DNA of 64,000 bases, taken from contig JAHCAN010000009.1 of the NCBI GenBank assembly GCA_019634915.1, forward strand, positions 33,566-97,565, given 5' to 3'. Every line of letters begins with the position of its first letter. Position 1 is the stretch's first letter. Position numbers and translations under genes: made by a program. Source of the DNA: Steroidobacteraceae bacterium (GTDB taxonomy: Bacteria > Pseudomonadota > Gammaproteobacteria > Steroidobacterales > Steroidobacteraceae). Below the pieces are notes generated by a model. It had not been told where the DNA came from, made no database searches, and saw only the letters and a list, made by a program, of their open reading frames with translations. Positions 1 to 8,724 of the stretch are shown piece by piece.

Positions 1-130
1 CCGCTTCGAAATGCTCGGCGTGAGCCCGCGCGACGCGCTGCGTCTGCTCGGCGGGGGTGCGGCGCTCGGCTGGATCGGCGCCTGGCTGGCGGCGGCCAGG
101 CACCTGCGATCGATCGAACCGCAAGCCTGA
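1..130 (+). CDS. ftsX: FtsX C-terminus (partial)
   Basis: The window opens inside this gene; the readable frame begins at base 2 and stops at TGA 128-130, giving the last 42 residues. The fragment has a hydrophobic final segment (about LGGGAALGWIGAWL) followed by a short basic tail, which matches the last membrane helix of FtsX, the permease-like subunit of the FtsEX complex that controls septal cell-wall hydrolysis. The next gene is rpoH, and ftsE-ftsX-rpoH is the usual order in gammaproteobacteria, which supports the call. Only the end is visible, so nothing can be said about the rest of the protein. Confidence 0.85.
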   Translation, partial: RFEMLGVSPRDALRLLGGGAALGWIGAWLAAARHLRSIEPQA

Positions 131-150
131 AGTGCCAGACCGTCGCACGC

Positions 151-340
151 GCCGGGCTGTCGCAAGTCGCGTCCGCCACCGGGCGGGTCGAGCGCGCCGC
201 CTCCGGCGGCGTACCCTCGGTGCGGCGGCGCTCGGCGAAGTGGAACTGCGGCAGCAGAATCCTCGCGGTCGCCTCGCTTTGCCCGCCGCCCCTCGGCGCT
301 CTCCACGCCCGGTGGCGGACGCGACTTGCGACGGCCCGGC
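151..340. repeat. 35-bp inverted repeat flanking 120 bp (REP/MITE-like)
   Basis: Bases 151-185 and 306-340 are reverse complements over 35 positions with a single mismatch (T158 against the partner of 333). The 120 bp between them are GC-rich and contain a smaller palindrome (GCCGCC-TCC-GGCGGC, 196-210). The decamer GCCTCCGGCG occurs at 199-208 and again at 341-350. No gene is evident. The arrangement resembles a REP doublet or a very small non-autonomous element, or it could form a long hairpin in a transcript from ftsX. No second copy was noticed in this window. Confidence 0.6.
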
Positions 341-437
341 GCCTCCGGCGTTGTGGTCAGGGAGAAGAGTCGCGGGGCTGGGCGGTGACGCCGGAAACCG
401 GCACCAGCCGGCTATCTATCCTCTTAACTCATTGATT

Positions 438-443
438 TATAAT
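438..443 (+). promoter_or_regulatory. rpoH TATAAT -10 box
   Basis: An exact TATAAT lies 85-90 bases before the rpoH start, in a short AT-rich stretch of otherwise very GC-rich DNA. The -35 position (415-420, TCTATC) is weak. Transcription would begin near base 450, placing a 6-bp hairpin (AGGTTC-TGCG-GAACCT, 456-471) at the 5' end of the message. Confidence 0.5.
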
Positions 444-464
444 GCCTCATATTTGAGGTTCTGC

Positions 465-492
465 GGAACCTGGGCGGGGGTTAGCACTCTAA
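465..492 (+). promoter_or_regulatory. sigma-E-like promoter of rpoH
   Basis: GGAACCT (465-471), a 16-base spacer and TCTAA (488-492) closely match the known RpoE consensus (GGAACTT, N15-16, TCTRA/TCAAA). E. coli rpoH is known to have an RpoE-dependent promoter. Its -10 element lies inside the CIRCE-like repeat, so HrcA binding would be expected to block it. Confidence 0.5.
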
Positions 493-507
493 TATCGTGA
501 CTGCTAA
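481..507 (+). promoter_or_regulatory. CIRCE-like HrcA operator
   Basis: TTAGCACTC (481-489), a 9-base spacer and GACTGCTAA (499-507) match the CIRCE consensus TTAGCACTC-N9-GAGTGCTAA at 17 of 18 positions. CIRCE is the binding site of the heat-shock repressor HrcA. It ends just upstream of the ribosome-binding site of rpoH. Confidence 0.75.
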
Positions 508-512
508 CATTC

Positions 513-517
513 GGAGG
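513..517 (+). promoter_or_regulatory. rpoH ribosome-binding site
   Basis: GGAGG lies one base before ATG 519 but ten bases before ATG 528. The spacing favours ATG 528 as the rpoH start. Confidence 0.6.
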
Positions 518-527
518 TATGGATACG

Positions 528-1391
<864 letters not shown>

Positions 1392-1407
1392 GCGGCAGCG
1401 CGCGGGC

Positions 1408-2154
1408 TCAGCCCGCCTTGCCGCCGTCCTCCCGCTGCTTGCGGATCTCCCTGAAGCCGGCTGCCATGAACGCAGCCATGCGCGCCTTGACCGCGTCGTA
1501 ATCGTTCGAGCGGCACAGGCCACCCGACAGCCGGTCGATGCGCCCGGTGCGTGCCAGCGTGAGCATCAGCGCGCCGGTGACGAAGTGGTAGCCCCAGAAG
1601 ATGTCTTCCTCGGCGCAGTCCGGCATCGCCTTTTTCAGCAGCCCGATCAGGCGCAGCACCACCGGATCGAAATGCTGGTCCATCAGCTCGGCGCCGTAGG
1701 GCGTGTTGGAGGCCAGCGCGCCGAGCGCACCGTAGTTCTTCCAGTTCTCGCCGCCCTGGATGTAGAGGTCGAGATCGGTGTCGAGGAACGCATGCAGCGC
1801 GCCCTCCACCGTCGGCTTGCCGCCGCTCGCCGCCTCGTAGTCGTCGAGCGCCCGCATCCTGAGGCCGCTGGTCACGTCGGCGCGCCGCGCGATCACGGCG
1901 TCGAACAGCGTCTTCTTGTCGGTGAAGTAGTAATTGAGCAGCGTGTGGTGCACACCGACGCGCACCGCGACGTCCTTGAGCGTCACCCCGTACAGGCCGT
2001 ACCTCGAGAACAGGTGCTCGGCGGCGTCGAGGATCTGCTCGGTCATCTCGGCGCGCTGTTCGGCCTTGGTCTGGCGTTTTTTCGGCCGCGCCGCTGCAGC
2101 CCGTTTCGGCTTGCCGCGACGCCCGGAACGCGATGTCGCGGCGGCGGATGTCAC
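1408..2154 (-). CDS. TetR-family transcriptional regulator
   Basis: This one-component repressor-type protein has an N-terminal helix-turn-helix preceded by a basic Lys/Arg/Ala-rich arm and a helical ligand-binding domain with a conserved WKNYGALG region. The start GTG 2154 overlaps the upstream ligase stop in a GTGA arrangement, giving 248 residues; a longer reading from TTG 2181 is possible. It is the last gene of the receptor-esterase-ligase operon and is probably its ligand-responsive regulator. TetR proteins beside acyl-CoA ligases often sense acyl-CoA esters, but the ligand here is inferred. Palindromes upstream of the operon (7795-7812 and 7829-7842) are candidate binding sites. It is convergent with rpoH, 16 bases away. 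Confidence 0.88.
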   Translation of the reverse strand: MTSAAATSRSGRRGKPKRAAAARPKKRQTKAEQRAEMTEQILDAAEHLFSRYGLYGVTLKDVAVRVGVHHTLLNYYFTDKKTLFDAVIARRADVTSGLRMRALDDYEAASGGKPTVEGALHAFLDTDLDLYIQGGENWKNYGALGALASNTPYGAELMDQHFDPVVLRLIGLLKKAMPDCAEEDIFWGYHFVTGALMLTLARTGRIDRLSGGLCRSNDYDAVKARMAAFMAAGFREIRKQREDGGKAG

Positions 2155-3782
2155 TGGGCGGGGTGTTGCGTCTGTCGGCAAGCTCTCGTCTCTGTTGCGC
2201 GGCCAAACTCGGCCCTGAGGCGCATTTTGTCAATCTTTCCGGTCGCTGCCAAAGGCATGCGGTCGACGCGGATCACGGAGTCGGGCAGCCACCATGACGC
2301 GACGCGGCCGCGCAGCGCGTCGATCAGCACCGCGTCGCTGGCCGTGCTGCCGTCGCGCATCTTCACCAGCAGGACCGGGCGCTCGCCCCATTTCGGATGC
2401 TCGCGGCCGATCACGGCCGCGAGCGACACGTCGGGCAATTCGCCGATGATTTCCTCGATTTCCGCCGGGTTGATCCACTCGCCGCCCGACTTGATCAGGT
2501 CCTTGGCGCGGCCGGTGATGACGAGATTGCCGTCCGGCTCGATGCGCGCGAGATCGCCGGTCGCGAACCAGCCGCTGGCATCGACCGCCGGGCGCGTCTC
2601 GCCAAAATAGCGCTGGATCGTGCTCGCGCCGCGCGCGCGCAGATGCCCCTCGACGCCGCGCTGTTCGGGCAGCAGCACGCCCTCAGCGTCGGTCAGCAGC
2701 AGGTCCACGCCGATCGACGGGCGCCCGGACAGGTGCGCGGCGCGGCGCGGATCGTCCGGCGGCGCTACGGTGCCGGTCGGCGACATCTCGGTCATGCCCC
2801 AGCTCGTCTGGACACTGGCGCCGAGGCGCCGTTCGATGCGTTCCATCAGCACCGGCGAAATCGGCGCGCCGCCGACGATGATCCGCTTCAGCGTGGGCGT
2901 CTCGCCGCCGGCCGCTTCCAGGTGTTCGGCGAGCGCGAGCCAGACCGTGGCGACGCCGAGCGCCACGGTGACCGATTCGGCGTTGATCAGCGCGGCGAGG
3001 CTCGCGCCGTCGAGATGCCGGCCCGGCAGGATCAGCCGCGCACCGACCGCGGGCGTCGCGAACGGCACGCCCCAGCCGTTGGCGTGGAACATCGGCACCG
3101 CGAGCAGCACGCTGTCATGGGTCGACAGCGCCATCGTATCCGCCTGCAGCGCGCGCAGCGTGTGCAGGAAGATGCCGCGGTGGGTGTAGGTCACGCCCTT
3201 CGGCGTGCCGGTCGTGCCCGAGGTGAAGCACAGGCCGCAGGGTGCGTGCTCGTCGAAGTCGCCCCACGGCACCTCGCCCTGCGCCGCGTCGACCAGCGAC
3301 TCGAGCGGCTCGGCGGCGAGCGGACCGCCGCCCTCGGCCGCGGGGCCGTCGATCGACAGCAGCCGCCCGACCGATCCGGCCCGCGCGGCGATGCGGCGCG
3401 CGAGCGGCGCGAGATCGGCCGCGGCAATCAGTACGCGCGCACCCGACTTCGCGATCATGTCGGCAAGCTGCGCCTCGCTGAGCCGCGGATTCAGCGTGTG
3501 GCAGACCGCGCCCATGCCCATGACGGCGAACCAGACTTCGACGTGCGCCTGCGTGTTCCAGGCGAGCGTCGCGACCCGGTCGCCGGCGCCGATCCCGAGG
3601 CCCGCGAGCACGGCCGATGTCCTGCGGCTGCGCTGCCTGAGCCCGGCATAGCCGATCCGGTCGAGGCGGCCGCCCTCGCGCGCGGTGACCACTTCCGCCT
3701 GCGGATGCCACTTCGCGCCATGGTCCAGCAGCTTGTCGACGGTCAGCGCATAGGACTGCATCTCTCCGTGGATCACGGACAT
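2151..3782 (-). CDS. AlkK-like acyl-CoA synthetase (AMP-forming)
   Basis: This protein activates a carboxylic acid to its CoA thioester through an acyl-adenylate in the cytoplasm. It is 543 residues long, normal for the family. The AMP-binding P-loop FTSGTTGTPKGV is at 186-197, the A8-type motif KSGGEWI is in the C-terminal third, and the catalytic lysine motif TGKIDK is near the end. Stretches such as ATLAWNTQAHVEVWFAV and CHTLNPRL closely resemble AlkK, the medium-chain fatty acid ligase of Pseudomonas alkane degraders. Its start overlaps the esterase stop by ten bases and its stop overlaps the TetR start by four. The context suggests it activates the acid released by the esterase. Substrate chain length cannot be read from sequence. 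Confidence 0.92.
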   Translation of the reverse strand: MSVIHGEMQSYALTVDKLLDHGAKWHPQAEVVTAREGGRLDRIGYAGLRQRSRRTSAVLAGLGIGAGDRVATLAWNTQAHVEVWFAVMGMGAVCHTLNPRLSEAQLADMIAKSGARVLIAAADLAPLARRIAARAGSVGRLLSIDGPAAEGGGPLAAEPLESLVDAAQGEVPWGDFDEHAPCGLCFTSGTTGTPKGVTYTHRGIFLHTLRALQADTMALSTHDSVLLAVPMFHANGWGVPFATPAVGARLILPGRHLDGASLAALINAESVTVALGVATVWLALAEHLEAAGGETPTLKRIIVGGAPISPVLMERIERRLGASVQTSWGMTEMSPTGTVAPPDDPRRAAHLSGRPSIGVDLLLTDAEGVLLPEQRGVEGHLRARGASTIQRYFGETRPAVDASGWFATGDLARIEPDGNLVITGRAKDLIKSGGEWINPAEIEEIIGELPDVSLAAVIGREHPKWGERPVLLVKMRDGSTASDAVLIDALRGRVASWWLPDSVIRVDRMPLAATGKIDKMRLRAEFGRATETRACRQTQHPAQ

Positions 3783-5434
3783 CCGGCCGCTCCCGCGGGC
3801 AGCGGCGGTGCGACGATGCCGACGTTCCAGTGCCAGGGCAGATCGCCCTGCGCGCGGCGCCGGCAGACGACGGTCTCGACCAGTTCGTACATGCCGGGCT
3901 CGAGATGCTCGCCCGGCACCGGGCCCGCATCGTCGAAAGCCATGTAGGCACGCGCGTCACCGTAGGCGTGCCAGTCGGGCTGGTCCGCCGCGACCGGAGT
4001 GCCGGCGCGCGCGAACGAGGCCCAGTAACCGGTCATCGCCGCGGACAGGCGCGACTCCGTCTCCGTGTCCGGAACCGGCGGCCAGTTCGGCGCCATCCGC
4101 TTCGCCGTGCCAAACACGTACGGAATCTCGCTCGCGTGGAAGGCGTGCAGCCCCGCCGCGTCGGCCGCGGGATAGCCGTGGTTGAAGAAGTAGAGGAAAG
4201 ACGGCTGGCCGAGCGCCGTCTGCTTGCGCACCAGCCGTTCCGCCGTCCAGCCGTACATCGCATCGCGGGTCGTCGCCAGCATGGCCGCATCCAGATCCGC
4301 CGACGGGTAACGCCGCAGCATCTCCGCGGCCAGCTCGCCGTAGCGCTTGCGGATCTCCGTTTCGTAGGTCGCAGCGTCAGCAGGCTTCGGCGGCAGCAGG
4401 AAGCGCAGCGAGCGGATCTCGCCGTCGTTGAAGCCGGCCAGGATCGGCACCGGCGCCTGCTCGCCGTGATCGAACGTGTCCACCGTCTGGCGCGACAGCA
4501 CCTTGCCGTCGACGTTGCCGAGCGGCAGGAAGGCGGCCAGCGCCGCCTGCACGGTCAGCGCCTGCGCGTCCATGCCGCGCAGGCGCGCGAGTCCGCGCAC
4601 GCCGATCTTGCGGCTGAGCGCGAGGCCGGACTCTTCGGCCGAAGGCGTGCCGTGCACGGTCTCGCGCAGCGCCGGCGTCGAGATCATGTAGGCGCTCTGG
4701 GCGATGGCCTTGTGGAACAGCCCGCGCGCAGCCGGCGCGCCCATCAGGTACATGACGCTGAGCGCGCCCGCCGATTCACCGGCGATCGTGACGTTGTCGA
4801 CGTCGCCGCCGAAGGACGCGATGTTGCGCCGGACCCAGCGCAGCGCCTCGATCTGGTCGAGCAGCCCGTAGTTGCCGGACACGCCGTCCGGCGATTCCTC
4901 GCTGAGCTGCGGATGCGCCAGGTAGCCCAGCACGCCGAGGCGGTAGTTGATCGTCACGACGACCAGCCCCTGCTCGGCGAGGCGCGCGCCGTCGTAGGCC
5001 GGCTCGCTGCCCGACCCGCCGGTCAGCGAACCGCCGTGGATCCAGACGAACACCGGCGCAGCCTCGGCGCGGGCCGGCGCCCACACGTTCAGCGACAGGC
5101 AATCCTCGCTCATCGGCAGCGGCTGCGCGGGGGCATAGATACTGCCGGGCCGCGACGGCGGCTGGTGGCAGGCCGGACCGAAGCGCGTGGCGTCACGCAC
5201 GCCGTTCCAGTGCGCCGCCGTCACCGGCGGCCGCCAGCGCAACGACCCGACCGGCGGCTGCGCATAGGGGATGCCGCGGAACACATGGATGCCGCCGGCG
5301 AGCGCCTCGCCCTCGAGCGCGCCCGCCGGCGTCTCGACCACCGGCGGCCCCGCCGCGAGGGCCGGCCCGGCGCACAGCAGCGCGAGGGCGAGCCCGGCGG
5401 CCACCTTCCGGCGCGCGGCGCGCACGCCCGGCAT
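3773..5434 (-). CDS. Secreted type-B carboxylesterase
   Basis: This alpha/beta-hydrolase is predicted to hydrolyse a carboxylic ester in the periplasm or outside the cell. The 553-residue product starts with a basic segment and a hydrophobic signal peptide (about residues 10-28, ending ALAAG). It has the type-B signature EDCLSLNVW (110-118), the oxyanion-hole HGG (133-135) and the nucleophile motif GESAG with Ser221; a His in a HAFHASEIPYVFG segment is the likely catalytic histidine. Start and upstream stop overlap as TGATG, and it sits between a TonB receptor and an acyl-CoA ligase. This supports a role in releasing an acid from an imported or surface-bound ester. The physical substrate is unknown. 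Confidence 0.92.
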   Translation of the reverse strand: MPGVRAARRKVAAGLALALLCAGPALAAGPPVVETPAGALEGEALAGGIHVFRGIPYAQPPVGSLRWRPPVTAAHWNGVRDATRFGPACHQPPSRPGSIYAPAQPLPMSEDCLSLNVWAPARAEAAPVFVWIHGGSLTGGSGSEPAYDGARLAEQGLVVVTINYRLGVLGYLAHPQLSEESPDGVSGNYGLLDQIEALRWVRRNIASFGGDVDNVTIAGESAGALSVMYLMGAPAARGLFHKAIAQSAYMISTPALRETVHGTPSAEESGLALSRKIGVRGLARLRGMDAQALTVQAALAAFLPLGNVDGKVLSRQTVDTFDHGEQAPVPILAGFNDGEIRSLRFLLPPKPADAATYETEIRKRYGELAAEMLRRYPSADLDAAMLATTRDAMYGWTAERLVRKQTALGQPSFLYFFNHGYPAADAAGLHAFHASEIPYVFGTAKRMAPNWPPVPDTETESRLSAAMTGYWASFARAGTPVAADQPDWHAYGDARAYMAFDDAGPVPGEHLEPGMYELVETVVCRRRAQGDLPWHWNVGIVAPPLPAGAAGCP

Positions 5435-7710
5435 CAGAACTTGTACCCGACGCGCACGCCCACGGTGCGCGGCCGCGTGATGCCGTAACGCCCGTCGATG
5501 AAGGCCTCCGGGTGCACGTAGTTGATCGAGTCGTCGTCGAACAGGTTCTCCGCGTAGAGACCGACGGTGTAGCGGCCGAAGGACGCCGCGAGCGCGGCAT
5601 TCACGAGCGTGTAATCGTCGGTGTGGTCGTACGTCGGGCTGACGACGCCGGGCTGGCCGGGCACGTTCGGGAACGAACCGGGGTAGGAGCCCACGTGCAT
5701 GACCGCGAGCGAGGCGTTGCCCTCGGCGCCACCGAACCAGTTGAAGCCGTAGTTGAACGTCAGCGAGCCGCTGAACCTCGGACCCGCGAGGCGCGCGTCC
5801 TTGACCGCGCCCGAGATGGCCGCCTCCTCGTCGGTCAGGCTGTCCACCTTCGCCTGGTTGAACGCGCCGTTCAGCGCGATCGTCCAGTTCGCCGACGGCT
5901 TGCCCATCAGCTCGAACTCGAGACCGCGGCTGTAGGCGCCGCCGATGTTGGTGGCGAACTGCACCGAGTCGGACACGCGGTTGGCCTGCACCTGGATGTC
6001 GTTCCAGTCGACATAGTAGAGCGCGAGGTTGGCGGCCAGGCGGCCGTCGAGCCAGCGCCCCTTCATGCCGAGTTCGTAGTTGACCAGGTCATCGGAATCG
6101 GCGCCATCCGGGATGACGATGTCGTCCGGATCGATCGTGCTGACCGAACCGGCGCGCGCGTTGACGACCGGAGCGCGAAAACCGGTCGAGACCGCCGCAT
6201 AGGTGGTGACGGTCGGCACCGGCCGCCACGAGACGCTCACGCGATAGGACGGGCCGGACTCCTTCGCGACCACGCCGGTCGCCGCCGCCACCGGCGTGAT
6301 CGTCACCGGCAGGCCGCAGATGCCGAAGAAGCTGCAGACATAGGCCTGGGTCAGGTAATTGCTGGTATAGCCGCCCTCGCGCGTGAAGCCCTGGGCTTCG
6401 ATGCTCCCGTAGCGCAGGCCCGCGGTCGCCCAGACATCCGGCGAGAAATGCCAGGTCAGCTGGCCGAACAGCGCCTTCTCCTTCGTGTAATCGAAGGTGT
6501 GGTAGCGGGAGTAGTACTCGTCGGGAAGCCCGGTGATGCCGCTCGCGGCGAGATAGGCTTCGTTCGAGCGATAGCCGAAGTACACGTCGCGCTCGCGCTT
6601 GTAGTAGAAGCCGCCCAGCACCCAGTCGACGGCGCCGCCGGTGTCGGACACCAGGCGCATCTCCTGCACGAAGCTGTTGTACTCGCCCGGCGCGTCCAGC
6701 GCGAAGGCGAACGCCTGGTTGTAGGTGCCGGCCAGATCGACGCTGAAATCGGCCTCGTAATCGGACCAGGTCGAGGAGCTGGTCAGTTTGGCGCCGTTGA
6801 ACTGGTAGCCGAGCGTCGCGTTGTAGATCGTCATCGTGCCGGAGAACCTGTCCGGCCGGTCAGAGAACCGCTTGTCCTTGCCACGCTCAGGGTTGATCAG
6901 CGAGGAATCCTCGGGCGTGTTCTCCTCGCGCGAAACCCGCAGTTGCGCCGACAGCCGCTCGGTCGGCTCCCACAGCAGCGTGGCGCGGCCACCCGAGGCT
7001 TTCAGCTTGTTGGAGTCGTCGATCCCGGTGCCGAGGTTGTCCACGTAGCCGTCCTCGTTGCGCGCGAAACCGACCACGCGCAGCGCGAGCTTGTCCTCGA
7101 GCAACGGGAAATTCAGCATGCCGCTGTAGCGCTGGCGCAGCGAGTCCGACCCGGTCAGCCCCAGGTCGGCGAGGAACGAGGCCTCGAATGCGTTGGGATC
7201 GGGCGCATGGGTCAGGATGCGCACGGCCCCCGCCAGCGAGCCCGAACCGAACAGCGTGCCCTGCGGACCGCGCAGGAACTCGATCCGCTCCACGTCGTAG
7301 AGACTCGGGTCGAGGATCGTCGAATTGCCGTTTGCCGAGATCGGCAGCTCGTCGATGTAGATCGCCACCGTGCTCTGCAGGTTGGCGCCATAGCCGTTGG
7401 TGGCAATGCCGCGCGCGGTGAAGTTGTTGAAGTTGGCGCTGGCGCGGTTCAGCACGACGCCGGGCGTGTCGTAGGCGAGGCCCTCGTAGCCGACGATGCC
7501 CTTGACGTCGAGATCGTCCTGCGACAGCACGCTCAGGCTGACCGGGACGTCCTGCAGCGGTTCGCTGCGACGCGTCGCCGTGACGACGACGGTTTCGAGT
7601 TCCCTTTGCCTCGCGGTATCCGGCGCACCGGTCGTCGCCTGCGCCATCACCGCCACGGGTGCTGCAAGCAGCACTGCCATGAACGCGGACCCAATCAAGC
7701 GGCTTTCCAT
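5434..7710 (-). CDS. TonB-dependent outer-membrane receptor
   Basis: This is an energised outer-membrane importer of 758 residues. It has a signal peptide (about residues 1-24, ending VMAQ), a TonB-box-like segment (ETVVVTATRR, 39-48), a plug domain (about 50-180) with the VERIEFLRGPQGTLFGSG signature, and a long beta-barrel ending in a C-terminal aromatic residue (GYKF), as expected for insertion by BamA. It has no N-terminal STN signalling domain, so it is probably not itself a sigma-regulator sensor. It heads the operon with the esterase, ligase and TetR gene. The cargo is therefore likely a small hydrophobic ester rather than a siderophore, but this is inferred from context only. Confidence 0.93.
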   Translation of the reverse strand: MESRLIGSAFMAVLLAAPVAVMAQATTGAPDTARQRELETVVVTATRRSEPLQDVPVSLSVLSQDDLDVKGIVGYEGLAYDTPGVVLNRASANFNNFTARGIATNGYGANLQSTVAIYIDELPISANGNSTILDPSLYDVERIEFLRGPQGTLFGSGSLAGAVRILTHAPDPNAFEASFLADLGLTGSDSLRQRYSGMLNFPLLEDKLALRVVGFARNEDGYVDNLGTGIDDSNKLKASGGRATLLWEPTERLSAQLRVSREENTPEDSSLINPERGKDKRFSDRPDRFSGTMTIYNATLGYQFNGAKLTSSSTWSDYEADFSVDLAGTYNQAFAFALDAPGEYNSFVQEMRLVSDTGGAVDWVLGGFYYKRERDVYFGYRSNEAYLAASGITGLPDEYYSRYHTFDYTKEKALFGQLTWHFSPDVWATAGLRYGSIEAQGFTREGGYTSNYLTQAYVCSFFGICGLPVTITPVAAATGVVAKESGPSYRVSVSWRPVPTVTTYAAVSTGFRAPVVNARAGSVSTIDPDDIVIPDGADSDDLVNYELGMKGRWLDGRLAANLALYYVDWNDIQVQANRVSDSVQFATNIGGAYSRGLEFELMGKPSANWTIALNGAFNQAKVDSLTDEEAAISGAVKDARLAGPRFSGSLTFNYGFNWFGGAEGNASLAVMHVGSYPGSFPNVPGQPGVVSPTYDHTDDYTLVNAALAASFGRYTVGLYAENLFDDDSINYVHPEAFIDGRYGITRPRTVGVRVGYKF

Positions 7711-7760
7711 AACGGCCCCCCTGTTATCGGACGCTGGTTCAGCAACACGCGTACGCGCCG

Positions 7761-7789
7761 ATACTGTCCCCGGCGCAATCTGCTGTCAA
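7761..7789 (-). promoter_or_regulatory. Promoter of receptor-esterase-ligase operon
   Basis: On the minus strand there is a perfect TTGACA (plus-strand 7784-7789), 17 bases, then CAGTAT (7761-7766), a modest -10. It lies about 50 bases before the receptor start. Confidence 0.5.
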
Positions 7790-7794
7790 TATTC

Positions 7795-7812
7795 ACTCAC
7801 GAGAACGTGAGT
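7795..7812. promoter_or_regulatory. 18-bp palindrome, candidate TetR operator
   Basis: ACTCACG-AGAA-CGTGAGT is a perfect 7-bp inverted repeat placed five bases upstream of the TTGACA box. Size and place suit a regulator site for the operon's own TetR protein. Read on the plus strand it is followed by TTTCTTTT and could instead be a terminator, but no plus-strand gene precedes it. Confidence 0.4.
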
Positions 7813-7828
7813 TTCTTTTCCGGGGCCC

Positions 7829-7842
7829 ATTCCGTTTGGAAT
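7829..7842. promoter_or_regulatory. Second small palindrome upstream of the operon
   Basis: ATTCC-GTTT-GGAAT lies between the lipoprotein stop and the 18-bp palindrome. It may be a second regulator half-site or a weak hairpin at the end of the lipoprotein transcript. The evidence is symmetry alone. Confidence 0.25.
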
Positions 7843-7876
7843 CAGTACATTGCGGCGCAGCAGCGCCGCCCGCCGG

Positions 7877-8557
7877 TCAGTGCGCGCGGATCGGCGCGAA
7901 CGTGAGCTCGACGCGCCGGTTCTGCGCGCGGCCCTCGGCCGTGTCGTTGCCGGCGATCGGGCGCAATTCGCCGGCGCCGACCGTGATCAGCCGGTCGGCG
8001 AGGATGCCGCGGTTGCGCAGGTACTCCGCCACCGTGCCGGCGCGGCGCTCGGAGAGCTGCTGGTTGTATTGCTCGCTGCCCGTGCTGTCGGTGTGACCCG
8101 CGACCTCGACCAGCGTCTTGTCGAATTCCTTCGCGACGAGCACCACCGAGTCGAGCACGCTGAAGAACGAGGCGTTCAGGTCGGCGCTGTCGGTCCGGAA
8201 CGTGATGTTGCCGGGCATGTTCAGCGTGATGTTGTCGCCGACGCGCGTGACCGACACGCCGGTGCCCCGCAGCTGCTCGCGCAGCTTCGCCTCCTGGCGG
8301 TCCATGTAGGCGCCGATGCCGGCGCCGGCGAGGCCGCCAACCCCGGCGCCGATCAGCGCGCGTTCGCGGCGCTCGCGCGAGTTGTCGCCGGTGATCAGCC
8401 CGATCACGGCGCCCGACGCGGCGCCGATCATCGTGCCCTTCGAGGTCTTGTTCATTTCCCGCTCACCGGTGTACGGATCGGTCGTGTAGCAGCCGGCCGC
8501 GACGAATGCGGTGAGCGCGCCGAGCAGCAGCGCGCGGATGACGGAATGGCGTGACAT
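7877..8557 (-). CDS. OmpA-family lipoprotein with glycine zipper
   Basis: This is a 226-residue envelope protein that probably links the outer membrane to peptidoglycan. The start at 8557 follows an AGGAGG-rich ribosome site and gives a lipoprotein signal with Cys23 in VAAGC; the frame stays open upstream but without signal-like sequence. Residues about 35-85 are Gly/Ala-rich with two zipper segments (GAASGAVIGLITG and GAGVGGLAGAGIGAYMD). The C-terminal 110 residues are an OmpA domain with a VEVAGHTDSTGS loop and the terminal AQNRRVEL motif that binds diaminopimelate. This architecture is like the YiaD/Pal-related lipoproteins. It is transcribed divergently from gcdH. Confidence 0.92.
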   Translation of the reverse strand: MSRHSVIRALLLGALTAFVAAGCYTTDPYTGEREMNKTSKGTMIGAASGAVIGLITGDNSRERRERALIGAGVGGLAGAGIGAYMDRQEAKLREQLRGTGVSVTRVGDNITLNMPGNITFRTDSADLNASFFSVLDSVVLVAKEFDKTLVEVAGHTDSTGSEQYNQQLSERRAGTVAEYLRNRGILADRLITVGAGELRPIAGNDTAEGRAQNRRVELTFAPIRAH

Positions 8558-8724
8558 CGATGCGGTCCTCCTCCTGGGGTCCCGGCAGCGGGGGTAGCAC
8601 CGCCCTGGCCGGATCGGCGAAGGGTACCTCATGCGCACGATCACGGAGCGGCCCGACGCTGCGTGCCCCGCCGCGGCGCGGCGGGCCTCGCTATACTTGC
8701 CGGCCCCCTCCAGGAGACCGACCC

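Noticed and set aside
57-500. Plus-strand frame between ftsX and rpoH
   Set aside because: Arg/Ala-rich, no ribosome site, crosses the inverted repeat and the rpoH promoter elements; not a real gene.
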